A stretch of DNA of 64,000 bases, taken from positions 54,713 through 118,712 of the forward strand of contig SGPM01000047.1 of NCBI GenBank assembly GCA_004802725.1, in the 5' to 3' direction. This document shows, piece by piece, positions 22,246 through 34,100 of this stretch. Made by a program: the position numbers and the translations under genes. Every line of letters starts with the position of its first letter. Position 1 is the stretch's first letter. Source of the stretch: Antrodiella citrinella (lineage: Eukaryota > Basidiomycota > Agaricomycetes > Polyporales > Steccherinaceae). The notes beneath the pieces were generated by a model. It was given only the letters and a program-made list of their open reading frames with translations. It was not told the DNA's origin and did not search any database.

Positions 22246-25233
22246 ATGTCGACCGTGCGGCTCAAGGATGGCACAGTCTTAGACGTGTTTCTTGACCCAA
22301 CAACTAAGAAAGCAATGGTGCTGTGCGACTACTGCGGCACCGCCTGCAAGCTTTCTGCGCACATGAATCCCCATTACCTGGAGAGCCATAGGGGCTCCAA
22401 AGGGTGCATACAGAAGCAGTCGAAGCAGGTGAGGACGAGGGGAATAGAGGAGATGGCCCAAACGCTATCGGCTGCCATTGGTAGCTCAATGTCTGCTCGG
22501 ATTGGAACCCCTGCCTCAGGTGCGTACTTTCGCTCCTGTATTGTCGTATTCTTACTGAACATTGCTCATTTATGTCCAGCCTCTCCATCCGGACAATCAA
22601 CACCATCGCTCTTTGCATCTGGACAGGCAACACCGGTCCCAAGTTCATATCAAGGCAGCCGGGTCCCTTCTGGTGCTTCCACACCTGCGATATCTGCTCC
22701 GATCATCTATCCATCGACATCTCTTCCCCCTACCGAACGCTCCGCAGACGAGGACCCTCTCTCGCACAACACAGTTCACCCCAATGACCTCGATGCCGAC
22801 GATTTTGGGCTAGGCAGCCTTTTCACGGACCCACCGCCTATTCACCGGCAAATTGCTCGGGCGTAGAAGTATCATGGCCATCATCAGTGTACAGTACGTA
22901 CGCATTTCAAATGCACGATATCGATACTTTACCATGGGAGCCTATTCTGGAACGAGGATCCTTGCGTCTTCGCTCGTTGGACTGTAAAGGGGTACTCGGC
23001 GGCAGCCTCGAATTCTATCGCGGTGTTTGTTCATCGTGTGCTCTTATTCCACGCCTTTCCAAATATCATACATTTCTTCAACGTGCCCTCGACGCACCAC
23101 TGCATACACCCCACAAGTACCTGAATCCCGCACAAATGAGTGCTGTGATTGTACGATCTGCGCAAACAAATTGAAGACCACAACGAAGGTTCATTGCTCA
23201 ATAGCGGTGATATGTCCGTGCACATTTTGAATGTTTTGCAGTTAAACAACTTACGCCTCAAACTTGGAGTCAAGAACAGATCACTCTCCGATCACAAACG
23301 TCTCATCATGCTCTGTGCCAAGAATGATGTGAGGAGCTTTCGACGGCTACTCACGTCTGCTCTTCGGCGTGGGTCTAATCCGCGTACTATCATATCATAC
23401 ATCGAACGATCTCTCCAAGGCCTTTACGCACCTCGGGGGAAATACTCTGCTCGGGATGTCGATGTCGGGTTTCTCATACAGGCCATCGGTGGACCTCGAC
23501 TTCTCTATGCTCTACATCACTCTCATGGACTTCCATCTCCCTCAACTGTAGCTCGACATCAAGATACTCCTAAGCTTTACCCATGCATCAGTCGACCTAC
23601 AGAAGACGAGATCATGACCAACATATCCTCCATGTTCCATCCCGATCACAAAGAACCTCCATCTGGCGAGTTGTACTCCGATGGCCTACCTGGGGTCTCT
23701 GTTCTTGTCGATGATCTTGCTGTTGAGCCACGATGTCAGTACCTTAGACCACGAGATTCTGTGGTCGGACCATGTCGTGAGCACAGTCATGCACTTGATC
23801 TCACTGTGTCTTCCTACCAGAATGTCCTGGATATCAGGAAAGCCATGCATGGAGACGAAGGTAGCAAACAAGAGCCTACTTGCCATTACGGGAGGGACGG
23901 GACTGTGGTAGCCATTGTACCTTACGCCCGCAGTGAGCACTATTCTGCAACTCCTTTCGTTATCTCTGCTTCTTGCAAGGCAGAGATCGGTGAACAACTC
24001 AAGGAGTTCTTGGAGCTTGTTGTCTCTGCGTGGAAGAAACATCCCTATGGGGAGGCGACACACGGACCGATTCGCTCAATAGCCACAGACGGTGCAGCCT
24101 CATTCCGTCTTGCACGTTCGCTTATATGCCTTGCACATCAACTGGACCCTTCATCTTCTTTAGGCATGGCTACTGCAGGACTTGTAGGACTGAACTGTTG
24201 GGTGGGAGATGGAGATATTGTTTCTACATGTGATCCAAAGCATGTCATCAAACGTGAGTTCATTTGAGTTCATATCTTACTCACTGATTGATCATGAGTA
24301 CTATCACCAGGGTTTGCCACACTCGTCAGGAACCCAAATGGCATTCGGCTTCATGATACGAGTATCTCCTGTCTTCATATATTCAAGCATCTGCAAGAAA
24401 TTCCTGAGCTGAACAAAGAAACAGCTCGACAGCTCTTGGACCCTGCAGACAAGCAAAATGTCCCAAAGGCAGTGCGACTTTTTCAGGAGCTCAAGCGACT
24501 CGGTGATCTTGATACACCTTTACATCCCACCGAGAATCTTCATCGAAGCCGTATTGCCTTTTTTGCTAGCGTGGTGTATTTCTTTATCCGGCCATTTATT
24601 GACACCAACTTGTCTCTTACAGATCAGGTTCGCTCCCTTGCCACCTATGCTTTCTTGGCTGCCGCCATGTACATCCGACATGGTACTGCCTTCATGACGG
24701 GGGCTCTCTATGCCGACTCTCAGGCCATTGTCAAGAGCATCATCATCAATATCCTCCGATTCCAACAGCTCAATCCACATCTTCCATTCTACTGTATCCT
24801 TGAAGGTACAGATCTTCTTGAGGCAGTTTTTGGGGACGTTCGGACCCAGAACCATGCACGCAACAGAGATATCTTGCAGATTTCTGAGAAGCTCAGCATT
24901 GCTGCAGCAATCCAGACAATCTTTGCGCGCAATCCTGATATCGACCGTGGTCACCAACGATTATCCCTCAAGAACGCTGATGAGACTCACGGCTCGCTGG
25001 TACCGGATACGCCCATAGGAGACCATTTTAGCATTATTCCGCGGCACTTCGGACCTCTTCGAGTCGATTCTACGATACGTCGGACCCTTCCTATACGATT
25101 CTACGATGCGTCGGACCTCTTCGAGTCGATGAGGACCACCACACGCAGCCGATCCGTCCTTCTTCCTGTCGTCTCCCTACCCAATTCTGGCCGCCCATCG
25201 TATTCGGATCCTCGGAAACCCCCAGCTCAGTGA
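22246..25233 (+). mobile_element. P-element-like transposase gene, apparently broken
   Basis: Coding blocks: 22246-22519 and 22580-22866 (intron between them), 22887-23148, 23149-24253 and 24311-25233 (intron between them). The first block has a zinc-finger-like CDYC..C...H.....H..H....C cluster near residue 27. Later blocks carry IATDGAASFR, then CDPKHVIKR, PADKQNVPKAV and LEGTDLLEAVFGDVR. This order resembles P-element/THAP9-type transposases (a DPxHxxKR block, a KMxVKxA block, and a LExxFGxxR block). Block two ends at a stop codon, and blocks three and four are one base out of frame near 23140-23150. Either the copy is inactive or undetected splicing occurs. No clear terminal inverted repeats were found. 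Superfamily assignment is inferred from motif order only. Confidence 0.6.
25049..25130. repeat. Direct repeats at the transposase 3' end
   Basis: A 20-base sequence (TCGGACCTCTTCGAGTCGAT) occurs exactly at 25049-25068 and 25111-25130. Between them, GATTCTACGAT-CGTCGGACC occurs twice with one difference. The repeats lie in the last coding block of the transposase. Confidence 0.9.
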
Positions 25234-25710
25234 TACGTTGAAGTCCTCCGAGCATGAGAGCTCGAGAGCTTGAGAACAGAACATGAGAACAGGTGGTGAC
25301 CACGTTGAGAGCGTCAGGAGCTTTGTCTGCGATGTCTGGACGCGTCGTGCAAGCAGATGACGTGACAGCATGGAACTGAGAAAGGAGAGTAAGCGGGATT
25401 TAGAGAGCGGGCACATGAGCTTACGATAAGTACGATGGATGGTCTCCGTGCTCCCAAGATGATCAACTTGTCTCTCTGGGCTGCTTTTCTGCGGGTGAGC
25501 GATGTTGATAATAATACTATCTCCGGTCCGCAAGCCCCCGTTCACCTCCGTCTCATGATCTTCCAACGGACTCCCTTTCATGCATTCATGATCTCAAGCT
25601 CAATTTCGAGTCGAGGTGCGAAAAGGATTTGGAAGACTTGGTTGTTTGCCCAGTCCCCTAGAGCCCATTTTTATCCCACTCACTCTCTACATCGTTTCTC
25701 GTCGTCAACA
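25234..25710. other. Intergenic region between transposase and aldolase
   Basis: Holds the possible right end of the transposon and the aldolase promoter. GAGCATGAGAGCTCGAGAGCTTGAGAAC-type short repeats occur near 25248-25285. No other gene. Confidence 0.4.
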
Positions 25711-26754
25711 ATGACCTCCCACCCGCTCCTCACCGCCTTTAAGGCCTCCAAGCCTGCCTTCGGTGCATGGGTGACTATACCAGGCATTTGGGCTGCACGT
25801 ACAGCTGCGGGCGCGTCGCCGCATCTCTCGTGGCTCGTTATCGACTGCGAGCACGGCTTGACACCGTTGCAGCCTGGAGCTGCAGAGTCCATTGCAGCCA
25901 TCTCGGGCTTGGGTCCCAACGCTCCCAGCACGATTGTGCGCATCCCTGCTACGGGAGCGTGTGCGGATGGAAGCGCGACATGGCAAATCAAGTATGTGCT
26001 TGATGCTGGCGCGAAAGGCGTACTTGTGCCCATGGTAAGATCGCTTCGAGTTTGTATTTGAACTTAGCTGCACGCATGTATAGATCTCGACTGCAGCCCA
26101 AGCCAAGTCGATTGTGAAGGCTGCGAGGTTCCCTCCGCAGGGAAACCGTGGGTTTGGTAGCCCCTTCACGCAGGCGTCGTGGGGTATCTCTGCTACAGAC
26201 TATTTGGCGAATGCCAACGACAGCGTTTTGGTACTCGGTCAGATCGAAACACCTGAGGGTGTAGAGAACCTTCAGGACATTCTCACCGTTGAGGGGCTAG
26301 GCATGTTCACGATTGATACACGTCTGCGAGATGGCTTCTGCTGACTGTGATCTATAGACGGCATCTTCATCGGTCCCTATGATCTCTCACTTTCGTTCGA
26401 ACATCCTGCGCCTAACCCGGACCCCGTGGCTCCTATCGAGGAGAAGATCCAGGCCATCTTGCAGGCTGCGCACAAAGCTGGCAAGAAGTGGTAGGTGATT
26501 CACCTTGATCTGGTACGGCTTCTTCTTACATGAGGCTGCCCAGTGCCATCTACTGCAGCTCAGGTGAACAGGCAGCGCAACGTGCCGCACAGGGATTTGA
26601 TATGGTGAGCTGTGCCCTCTGTATATCAGAATTTATGCTAATCAGATTTCCGCAGATAAATGTCACCTCCGACAGCGGTGCCATGAGTGAGGGCATTGCG
26701 AGGAGTTTGGCGATCGCCACTGGACAGTCTGTCAGGAAGGAATTCGGATATTAG
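25711..26754 (+). CDS. HpcH/HpaI-family aldolase (2-dehydro-3-deoxy-acid aldolase type)
   Basis: Five exons give 277 residues: 25711-26034, 26084-26300, 26358-26490, 26544-26604, 26656-26754. Class II, metal-dependent aldolases of this family split 2-keto-3-deoxy sugar acids or related aromatic-degradation intermediates into pyruvate and an aldehyde. Visible family marks are LVIDCEHG (about residue 50, with the catalytic His), KGVLVPM, QIETPEGVENL (metal-binding Glu), and DGIFIGPYDLS. Length is normal for the family. Intron 2 begins GC, not GT: only this junction restores the invariant Asp of DGIFIGP. A cytosolic enzyme is expected because there is no signal peptide. The exact substrate cannot be told from sequence. 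Confidence 0.92.
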
Positions 26755-26895
26755 GAATGTGTATGATGGAACAAATGCGTAAAATATTGCGAAGGTATAA
26801 AAATACAGGTCTGAGACCGTGTTATGCGTGTAGAAACAAAGAGAAGTCCATTTTTATGTTGCGGCTTGCTCGAGGGTAACACAATTTGACCACCA

Positions 26896-27561
26896 CTAGT
26901 GCAAGTCCTTCGCAGTCCATTTCCCCTCCTCGTCCTGCTTCAACTCAAAGTTCCACTTCCTATTATCCGTCCATTGCTCCTGCAAGAACTTGTCCCACCA
27001 TTTGATATGAATGTCTCCGATGTTGTCATACGAATATCCGACGATGCGAGGGTCCGGACCCAAGAGCTCGTGCCTGCACAACACACGGAATTCAATCATG
27101 GTTTTCCCTATCGCACTAAGTTCCAACACACACCTTCTGACGTAGAAGTTGCCCTCCGAGACGAAATTCGGCCAAGTCAACATCTCAGGAAGCGCAACCA
27201 TATCGACCTTTTCCATATAATGCTTGTGCACGAACTGGTTCAGATCTGTCCCCTCGTGTGCATTCCGTACATCCACCCCTTTCTGACTTATATAGTTACG
27301 TGGTAGATGTATTTTTGTCCTTTTCCCCAGGATGAATTTTGCCAATGGCCATCGATGAATCTCCCAAGCCGTCGCTCTGCGAAACTCGGTGATCGTCTTC
27401 AGTGCTGCGTCGCGTTCTTTTTGGAGGTCCTCGGCAGATTTTGGGGGAGGTTTTGTTGGGGATGGGAGGGGTTTTTCTGCAGGTTCTGCCATGAGTTTGA
27501 CTGCCATAGTCGTTTGGGAAGGATGAAAGTCCGTAAGACTTTCGGTAAGGTTCACTGGCAT
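26896..27561 (-). CDS. Conserved protein of unknown function
   Basis: Two exons (27561-27134 and 27073-26896) give 201 residues; I do not recognise the family. After a basic/proline-rich leader (PSPTKPPPKSAEDLQ), a compact domain runs from about residue 45: FRRATAWEIHRWPLAKFI, HLPRNYIS, then YSYDNIGDIHIKWWDKFLQ and EQWTDNRKWNFELKQDE, ending KWTAKDLH. The many Trp and the splice junction inside YVRRHELLG make a real gene likely. Two further in-frame ATGs lie 19 and 25 codons downstream, so the exact N-terminus is open. It has no signal peptide or membrane segment. It runs towards the aldolase 3' end with about 140 bases between. Confidence 0.7.
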   Translation of the reverse strand: MPVNLTESLTDFHPSQTTMAVKLMAEPAEKPLPSPTKPPPKSAEDLQKERDAALKTITEFRRATAWEIHRWPLAKFILGKRTKIHLPRNYISQKGVDVRNAHEGTDLNQFVHKHYMEKVDMVALPEMLTWPNFVSEGNFYVRRCVLELSAIGKTMIEFRVLCRHELLGPDPRIVGYSYDNIGDIHIKWWDKFLQEQWTDNRKWNFELKQDEEGKWTAKDLH

Positions 27562-28545
27562 TTTTCGCGAGCTTCTCAATTGGGCAACTGAGTTGCCTTT
27601 TATAGGTGTGTCTTACCTGTTATGGGTATCCCTGTCTTCTGCTCCGCTCCGCTCCGTGACTCGACGCTTTGGATGGTTTTCACATTCTCATGCAGCTCAC
27701 CCAGAAATGTTGAAGCGTATTGCTTGTGACTAGCAGCGAACCTGTGTCGACATTTTCGTAAGTGTTTTCCGATGAAGGCTCGGGACGCCGCTGAGGCAGG
27801 CCGACTGTAGAGTTGTCAAAGAGCAAGAGCGATTTTGGTTTGCTCTAGAGAAACCTAAGGCTACAGCAGGTTCGCACTGTTATACTAGGATACCTCACAC
27901 TGCTATCAACAGCCAGCTGCAGCGCCATTCTACCATTAGCGGTTGTGACGCAGGTTTAGTGTATAGCCATGATACGTTCTCACCTGCCAATACTCGTAGA
28001 GCGAGCTGACAGCCGCAGCAAACTTGAACGCCACACTTTGAGAAAGATGCAGTTTGACGTCTTCATAGCCCTCGTTGTAGTCAACTCGTGGTTGTCAAAG
28101 TCGCGTTAGTCTCTACGAATCAAGCACCTTCGATCTTCTGCCATATGTTGTGGCGTCGTACTACACTCTATGTTTTTTCCCTCCCAATATACTCTCTTAC
28201 ACTGGCACCTGGCTAAGATCAAAGCCGAGAGCAATGCCAGATAGGCCTCGAGAGGCTTAACATAGCTGGGGCTGCGGAAAGGTGTATTTTTGTTGGCGTA
28301 TCTGAGCACTCGTGTAGGAAGATCATGATCGGTCCACAGCGACCAACAGTCATTTTGGTTGTAGACCGCTCAGCGATGCAGCTCCCGAGCTGTCCGTCTG
28401 ATAAGGAGAGCGGGTTGCGCAAAAGCGCATCAACCAATTCCCGAAGACGTCACGGTTCTGGACGGAAATCACAAGCTCACGACTGTCGTGCGCAGCGCAT
28501 GTTATGTTGTATTAGACTGAAATGGGTAAAAGCGCATCACCCTGT
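27562..28545. other. Intergenic region
   Basis: About 1 kb between two minus-strand genes. It includes GCTCCGCTCCGCTCC near 27640. No convincing coding frame or RNA gene is seen. Confidence 0.4.
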
Positions 28546-29705
28546 TCAAGCGGCCGCCTGGACATGTCCGGACTCACTCCGCCACTGCCTCAACCACGCA
28601 AAGTCTTCCCCTTGCTTCGCCAAGGCCTTCTCGATCTTGCCCAACGTCCACGCCAACCACGCCTTCTCCTTCGCCTCTGTCCGCGCCCGCGCCGCCTTGT
28701 CCTCTTTCACGGGCAACGTCATGCCTTGCGGCGGCGTCCGCTCTAGGAGCGCACGGAGGCTGGGGACAAGTTCGTTGGCGACTGCGACGGACTCCGGAGT
28801 GTTGTGTTTGAAGCAAGCGGAGGCGAGCATGGCGCAGGAGACGAGGTCCGAGGAGATGGGTGGGAGGTTGTAGATTTTGTAGAGCGCGCTGACGGTGATG
28901 CTGTCCGCAAGCGGATGTTCGACGTGTAGCGAGTGCAGCAATCGACGCGCCGCGGGCAGGGTTGCCAGGTCCAGTCCGTACTTGGGGTGATCAGTGAAGA
29001 CTTGCAGGGCTAGCTGGGGGCTGCCAAGCTCTTCACACCGACCTGGAAGGGACGTGAGCATGTTAGGGTATGGGATGTCTTGAAAGAGAAAAATATTCAC
29101 GTACGAACAAAGTCCTCTGCGATCTGGGGCGTCCATGCTTTCCCCGCATCTCTCCACAACGGGAACAGCTGCACCACTCTCTCCAATTGATGCTTCGTGT
29201 TCGCCAGTCCCAACAGATGTGTCCACGCCGATGACCTGACCTGGATAGGTGTTTTGATCGGCTCCTTGTCGATACGCTCGGCCACAAATTGATATAGTTT
29301 GTTGAAACGAGCCAGGCGTTCGTCCGAAGCTGCTTTGCTCGCTGTTTCCGAGCCCTCTGCGCTGGCGGAGGTTTGAACCACAGACGAGGCCGTCTTCGTC
29401 TTCACAGTTGACGCAGACTTGGAGGAAGCTTTCGTCGCCTTGGACGCCTTCATAGCGGTCCCAAATAGGTCGTCATGCCCGCTGAACCCTTCTCCAAACA
29501 TATCATCGGGGTCCGAAGCTTTGCCTTTCTTCTTTGCGTTGACTGCAAACGCGCTTCAGTCCAAACTCACGAGACAGAATTCATCACGTATCCACGTACC
29601 AATTGCACTTTGACTTATACTCCGAACACCACAATTCGAGAAGCGAGTAACATTGCGAGACTGGGCCACTGCCTGGGTAAAAGAGAGAGGGCGCATGCGT
29701 GCCAT
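28546..29705 (-). CDS. Probable mitochondrial helical (PPR-like) protein
   Basis: Three exons give 346 residues: 29705-29600, 29542-29105, 29042-28546. The N-terminus is rich in Arg, Ser and Thr with no acidic residues (MARMRPLSFTQAVAQSRNV), typical of a mitochondrial targeting peptide. A Lys/Ser/Thr-rich linker covers residues about 55–110. The rest is predicted helical: LARFNKLYQFVAERI, AWTHLLGLANTKHQLERV, ELGSPQLALQVFTDHPKYGL and LPAARRLLHSL look like paired helices of the tetratricopeptide/PPR type. A role in mitochondrial translation, such as a small-subunit ribosomal or RNA-binding factor, is a guess from this layout. An alternative ATG sits three codons downstream. Confidence 0.7.
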
Positions 29706-30935
29706 TGCCAGGTGGACTGCTCGACGAACAGAAGTCGACACTTGGACGCCCGCCACATTTCATTCATATCACGTGGTCTGTGCGGCGCTTGTATCCCGGC
29801 AACGTCCGAACATTGCGAAATGTGGTAATACTAACCGAGGTCATGCCCGAGGCTCGACTTCGTCTTCAAATTTCAAATTCCACCGAGAACCGGGCCTGTC
29901 ATTTGCCTCATATCGGACGAATATGCCAAGAACATCTGCACATGCTCTGTATGTACATCACTGCGTGTGAACCATGGATCAAAGACCGTATACAAGTGTG
30001 ACCTTGTCGGTCAATGTCATCGTTGCGGTCGGTGCTACCGTCCCCAGTGTTTGCCGCAACGGCGTATCAGTAGTTGAAGAGAAGGCATGGTAGGTAGCTG
30101 CGGTTGACTCCCGGAGTGCGGTGTGGCAGACTTTTTTAACTTAGTCGTGCGATCTGTCAGGAACCCTCTCCAAGTGGCAAGAATTCCCTCGGAGGCCGCC
30201 AAGATTCCCCGGTTATGCTGTCAGTGTTTCACTTTCGCGATAGTTGTAAGCTCGCAGCGCTACGATAACATTACATCTGAAAATAGCTGTAAGGCAATGA
30301 TAACGCTGAATGACTCGGAGGACGACTGGAGTGCCTTGTCCTGAATGCGTGGCGTTGAGTAGCAGTAAAGTTATGTGGAGGCCACAAAGTGGTTCCGGGA
30401 CGGTGGTAAGAGCGCTGAGCTCGCATCAAGACTCGCAAGACTCCGTCGCCAAGCCACACCGTTATCTGTCAAACGGACACAAAGTTGATATCGATTCCAA
30501 TCATCGTCGTGTGGATGACTAAGATGCACGCTGCTGGAACCCGTCGCATAATGTGTTCACAGCTTGTTCACAGCGATGGCTGTCGTGGACGGGAGGGAGC
30601 GGAACGGGCGGCCTCGAGAGGACGATCGACGGTCGATCACTTTGATGGATGTTAGGAGGCGTCGGTGCAGCGTGCTCGCTGCTCCTCGTCGGTGACTACG
30701 ACTTTGGTGTATCCGCTTCCGTTGACGGCAGGGGTGAAACGGAAGGGTTAAAAGGGGTCTAGGTGGCGACGTGGGGAAAGGTTCCTGGGTTTGGCTCCCA
30801 AAGATAAGGAATTCCATTGGCGCGATAACAGCAGCCAAGCACTGCGCTCCCTTTTATCGCAGCGTCCCGTCTTTTTCCACGAAGAACCAGCCACCCTCTG
30901 CTCTTCCCTCTCGACCTTCGTCGTCAACTTTCACA
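29706..30935. other. Divergent intergenic region
   Basis: About 1.2 kb between the minus-strand mitochondrial protein and the plus-strand ammonium transporter, so it should hold both promoters. Apart from GATA-type motifs near the transporter, nothing recognisable was found. Confidence 0.4.
30803..30828 (+). promoter_or_regulatory. Paired GATA motifs with CCAAT element upstream of the ammonium transporter
   Basis: GATAAG (30803-30808) and GATAAC (30824-30828 core) flank CCATTGG (a reverse CCAAT core), 108–133 bases before the ATG. Fungal ammonium transporters are commonly controlled by GATA factors of the AreA type, so nitrogen regulation is inferred. Such short motifs also occur by chance. 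Confidence 0.4.
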
Positions 30936-32932
30936 ATGACCAAGTTTGTAAACGCGACGTACGACTCCGGTAAGCTCGCCGTTTTTCGTCGACCTCGTAC
31001 ACACCCACTCATCTCCTTCATTCTACAGCGGGGTCACTGCAATGGTACAACCCCGACACCGGCGTAGGCGGTGTCTACGACCTTGGTGACATTGCCTGGG
31101 TCCTCGCCTCCACTGCTCTCGTATTCATCATGATTCCTGGTGTCGGTTTCTTCTACTCTGGCCTCCTGCGAAGGAAGAACGCACTGTCCATGATTTGGCT
31201 CTGCATGATGACCCTTGCTGTCGTTTCTTTCCAAGTACGTCTTCTTACTCCTGACGTTTGCCGACCCTGCTCACTGACACTGACTTCACAGTGGTTCTTT
31301 TGGGGGTGAGCACACGACCACGCCTAACCCACACACTCTGCAGCGTGCTGACCTTTACGTTTCAGATACTCTTTGGCATTCAGCGACACTGGTGACAAGT
31401 ACATTGGCAACCTCAGTTAGTCAAATTCGTTGGTCTATTTTCATTCACAACACCTAAACCGCACTCCTGCAGAATATTTCGGCTTGATGGGCGTGCTCGA
31501 CCAGCCCTCGCCCGGAAGCGCTCGCATGCCCTCCATTGCCTTTTGCGTCTTCCAGCTCATGTTCGCAGCCATCACGTACGACGCTATTCTCGAAATTTTG
31601 ACGCGATCGAACTCTCGCTAAATATATTTTATTTTCTAGCCCAATGATCGCTATTGGTGCTATTGCTGAGCGTGGTCGCCTCGGCCCTACCATGGTCTTC
31701 GTATTCGTCTGGTCAACGATCGTGTACGACCCGATCGCAAACTGGACATGGAACCCGAATGGCTGGTCTTTCATTATGGGTGGTTTGGATTTCGCCGGAG
31801 GAACACCGGTGCACATTTCGTCTGGAACTGCAGCCCTCGCCATCTCCATCTACCTGGGCAAACGACGTGGGTATGGAACTGAGAGGCTCGCGTACAAGCC
31901 CCATAACACCACGTACGTTGTTCTTGGGACAGTGTTCCTCTGGTTCGGTTGGTTCGGATTCAACGGTGGTTCCGCACTCGGTGCCAACTACAGGGCTGTT
32001 CAGGCTTGCATTGTCACCAATCTTGCTGCCTCTGTTGGTGGTTTGACCTGGATGCTCTGGGTGCGTCTGTTTTTCTTCCATTCCTCAGACTTCAGTCACT
32101 CATGTCACCATTTTTCCAGGATTACCGCCTTGAACGCAAGTGGTCCACGGTCGGCTTCTGCTCTGGCGCTATTGCCGGTCTCGTCGCGATCACCCCGGGC
32201 TCAGGTTTCGTTGGCTCTCGTACGCACCGTCTCCTATCTTCCCCACTTCATTTCCCCGCTAAATCAATTGACACTTTTAGCTGCTGCTGTCTTGTTTGGT
32301 GTCATGGCTGGTACATTGTGCAATTTTGCCACTCAGCTCAAATTTGTCTTCGGGTACGACGACTGCCTGGATATTTTTGCCTCCCACGCCATTGGCGGTA
32401 TCATCGGCAATGTAAGCATCCGGCTGTTGTATCTCACTGTCTCCGATTCTCAATTGCATATCTCCCTCAGGTCCTGACTGGCCTCTTCGCGCAAAAGAGC
32501 GTCGCCGCCTTCGACGGTATCGCCACCGGACCCACCGCCATCGGTGGTGGCTGGCTTGACCACCACTACATCCAGCTCGGTTATCAGATCGCCGACAGCA
32601 TGTCCGGTCTCGGATACTCCTTCGTCCTCACAACCATCATCCTATGGATCATGCACTTCATCCCCGGTCTCCGTCTGCGCGCCTCCGAAGAAGCTGAGAT
32701 CCTCGGTATCGACGACGCCGAGATGGGCGAGTTCGCGTACGACTACGTCGGGATCGACGCCGGTGTGGACCACACGTACACCGATGACACGCATAGCCAC
32801 GGTGACGTCCCTGCGACGACGGGCGGACGCGAGCCGAAGCACTCGCATGTGCATACGGCTGTGACGAAGGCGGCGAGCAGCCATGATGGGAGCGAGGGGG
32901 AAAAGGTTCCTGCNTNAAGCACCATGCGATGA
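30936..32932 (+). CDS. Ammonium transporter, Mep/Amt family
   Basis: Nine exons give up to 506 residues: 30936-30969, 31029-31234, 31292-31305, 31366-31415, 31473-31575, 31640-32060, 32120-32219, 32281-32411, 32471-32932. The protein moves ammonium across the plasma membrane. Family marks: GFFYSGLLRRKNALSM, DFAGGTPVHISSGTAALA (carrying the first pore His, near residue 195), GFNGGSALGAN, and IFASHAIGGIIGN (second pore His, near residue 345). About eleven hydrophobic helices are present. The C-terminal tail has the conserved LRASEEAEILGIDDAEMGEFAYDY followed by a His-rich end. Exon 3 is 14 nt. Two n bases at 32914 and 32916 leave the codon 32915-32917 as TNA, which could be the true stop and would give 501 residues. 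Confidence 0.96.
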
Positions 32933-34100
32933 GTGNAGTTTTTGTTTCCGACCAGGCTAGAAAGCAANAGGCAATGGAATGTATAATTGAATTCTGTTGT
33001 TCTCTTATTAAACGGTGGATATGGATTTTGTTTCCTTTCTTCTTGGGTGTCTGGCTTCTCGAGGTCTTGCGAGGTGCATTGTAGAGNGTACCGACCATTG
33101 AAGGATGATCCCCTCACATCATGTTCTAGAGTAGGAAACAACACCATCTACTTCTTTATCTNTTTACTTATCTCTTCTGGGTTTTTGTACGTCTATATTG
33201 TCTGTTGGAGTAGTTCTCATACTAGACATGTTTTATACAAATTAAGTTTGGTATTGTATGATCGCGTGTGTGAGAGTTGTGGGTCCACGATGTCTGGACC
33301 GGTTACGTTGGCCGATGCGCCCATAACATCGTCAAAGCTGTCTGCGATTGCGCAATTTTGCGTTCACTCAAGACTTGAAGCTTGAAGGACANTATACTGA
33401 AGCTGTCAAGNTTAATACTACTAGTGATGTGTCACGGTAGCGACTCCGCCGTATGCGCCGCACGCGTTGATCACCCGCCCCGGTGTTCCAACTTTTAGAA
33501 GTTCCTGGGCAGGCTCCAATCATCGTGCTCGCGGGGCACAGACCTGCTCTCCGACTGGTGGACGTTTTGGTCAGAGAATGATGGTGTTCGAAAGCCGTAA
33601 GTTGAACACTGACTGAGACCCGAACGGTCGACAGTCACCGTCCGTAGGCGGTCAACGACCGTTGAAGCACCAATCGGTTCAGCTCTTGGTCGTTCCGTTT
33701 CTCNTCGGCACTGATGAATCAGCCTTTGAGACAGAACTTGAAGTTGCAATTNCTGGAAGAGCGCGTTAANGATCATAGCCTTCAAAATGATACTGCGGCT
33801 TACTACTGCGTCCCGGATACTACCAGTCTAAGTTGGACAGTGAAACGCACTTCATGATGAAGACCATAGCTTGCGAAGACTGATGTTGTACCTGACATAC
33901 CTACAGATGAACTCAAATATGCCGTATAGGCTCTCCCCTGGGTCNGTCCGATGTACCACTCACTTTCCGATGGTGTCTTGCAACAAGATTGTCGAAATGA
34001 CCTGACCGGGATGACTCAAGATGATTGCGGCTGTGCTATCNTCTTTCGTATGAACGTGTTAGGGTTATGTGTATGAAGGTCAGAAGGTCACGGTGTAGTA
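32933..34100. other. Convergent intergenic region with unresolved bases
   Basis: Lies between the 3' ends of the ammonium transporter and the DUF6533 gene. It contains several n bases and an inverted repeat. Short open frames are not convincing. Confidence 0.4.
33623..33663. repeat. Nested inverted repeat (possible hairpin)
   Basis: AACGGTCG at 33623-33630 is perfectly complementary to CGACCGTT at 33656-33663. Inside, ACCG and CGGT can also pair. It lies between two 3' ends, so a terminator-like or cruciform role is possible but unproven. Confidence 0.5.
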
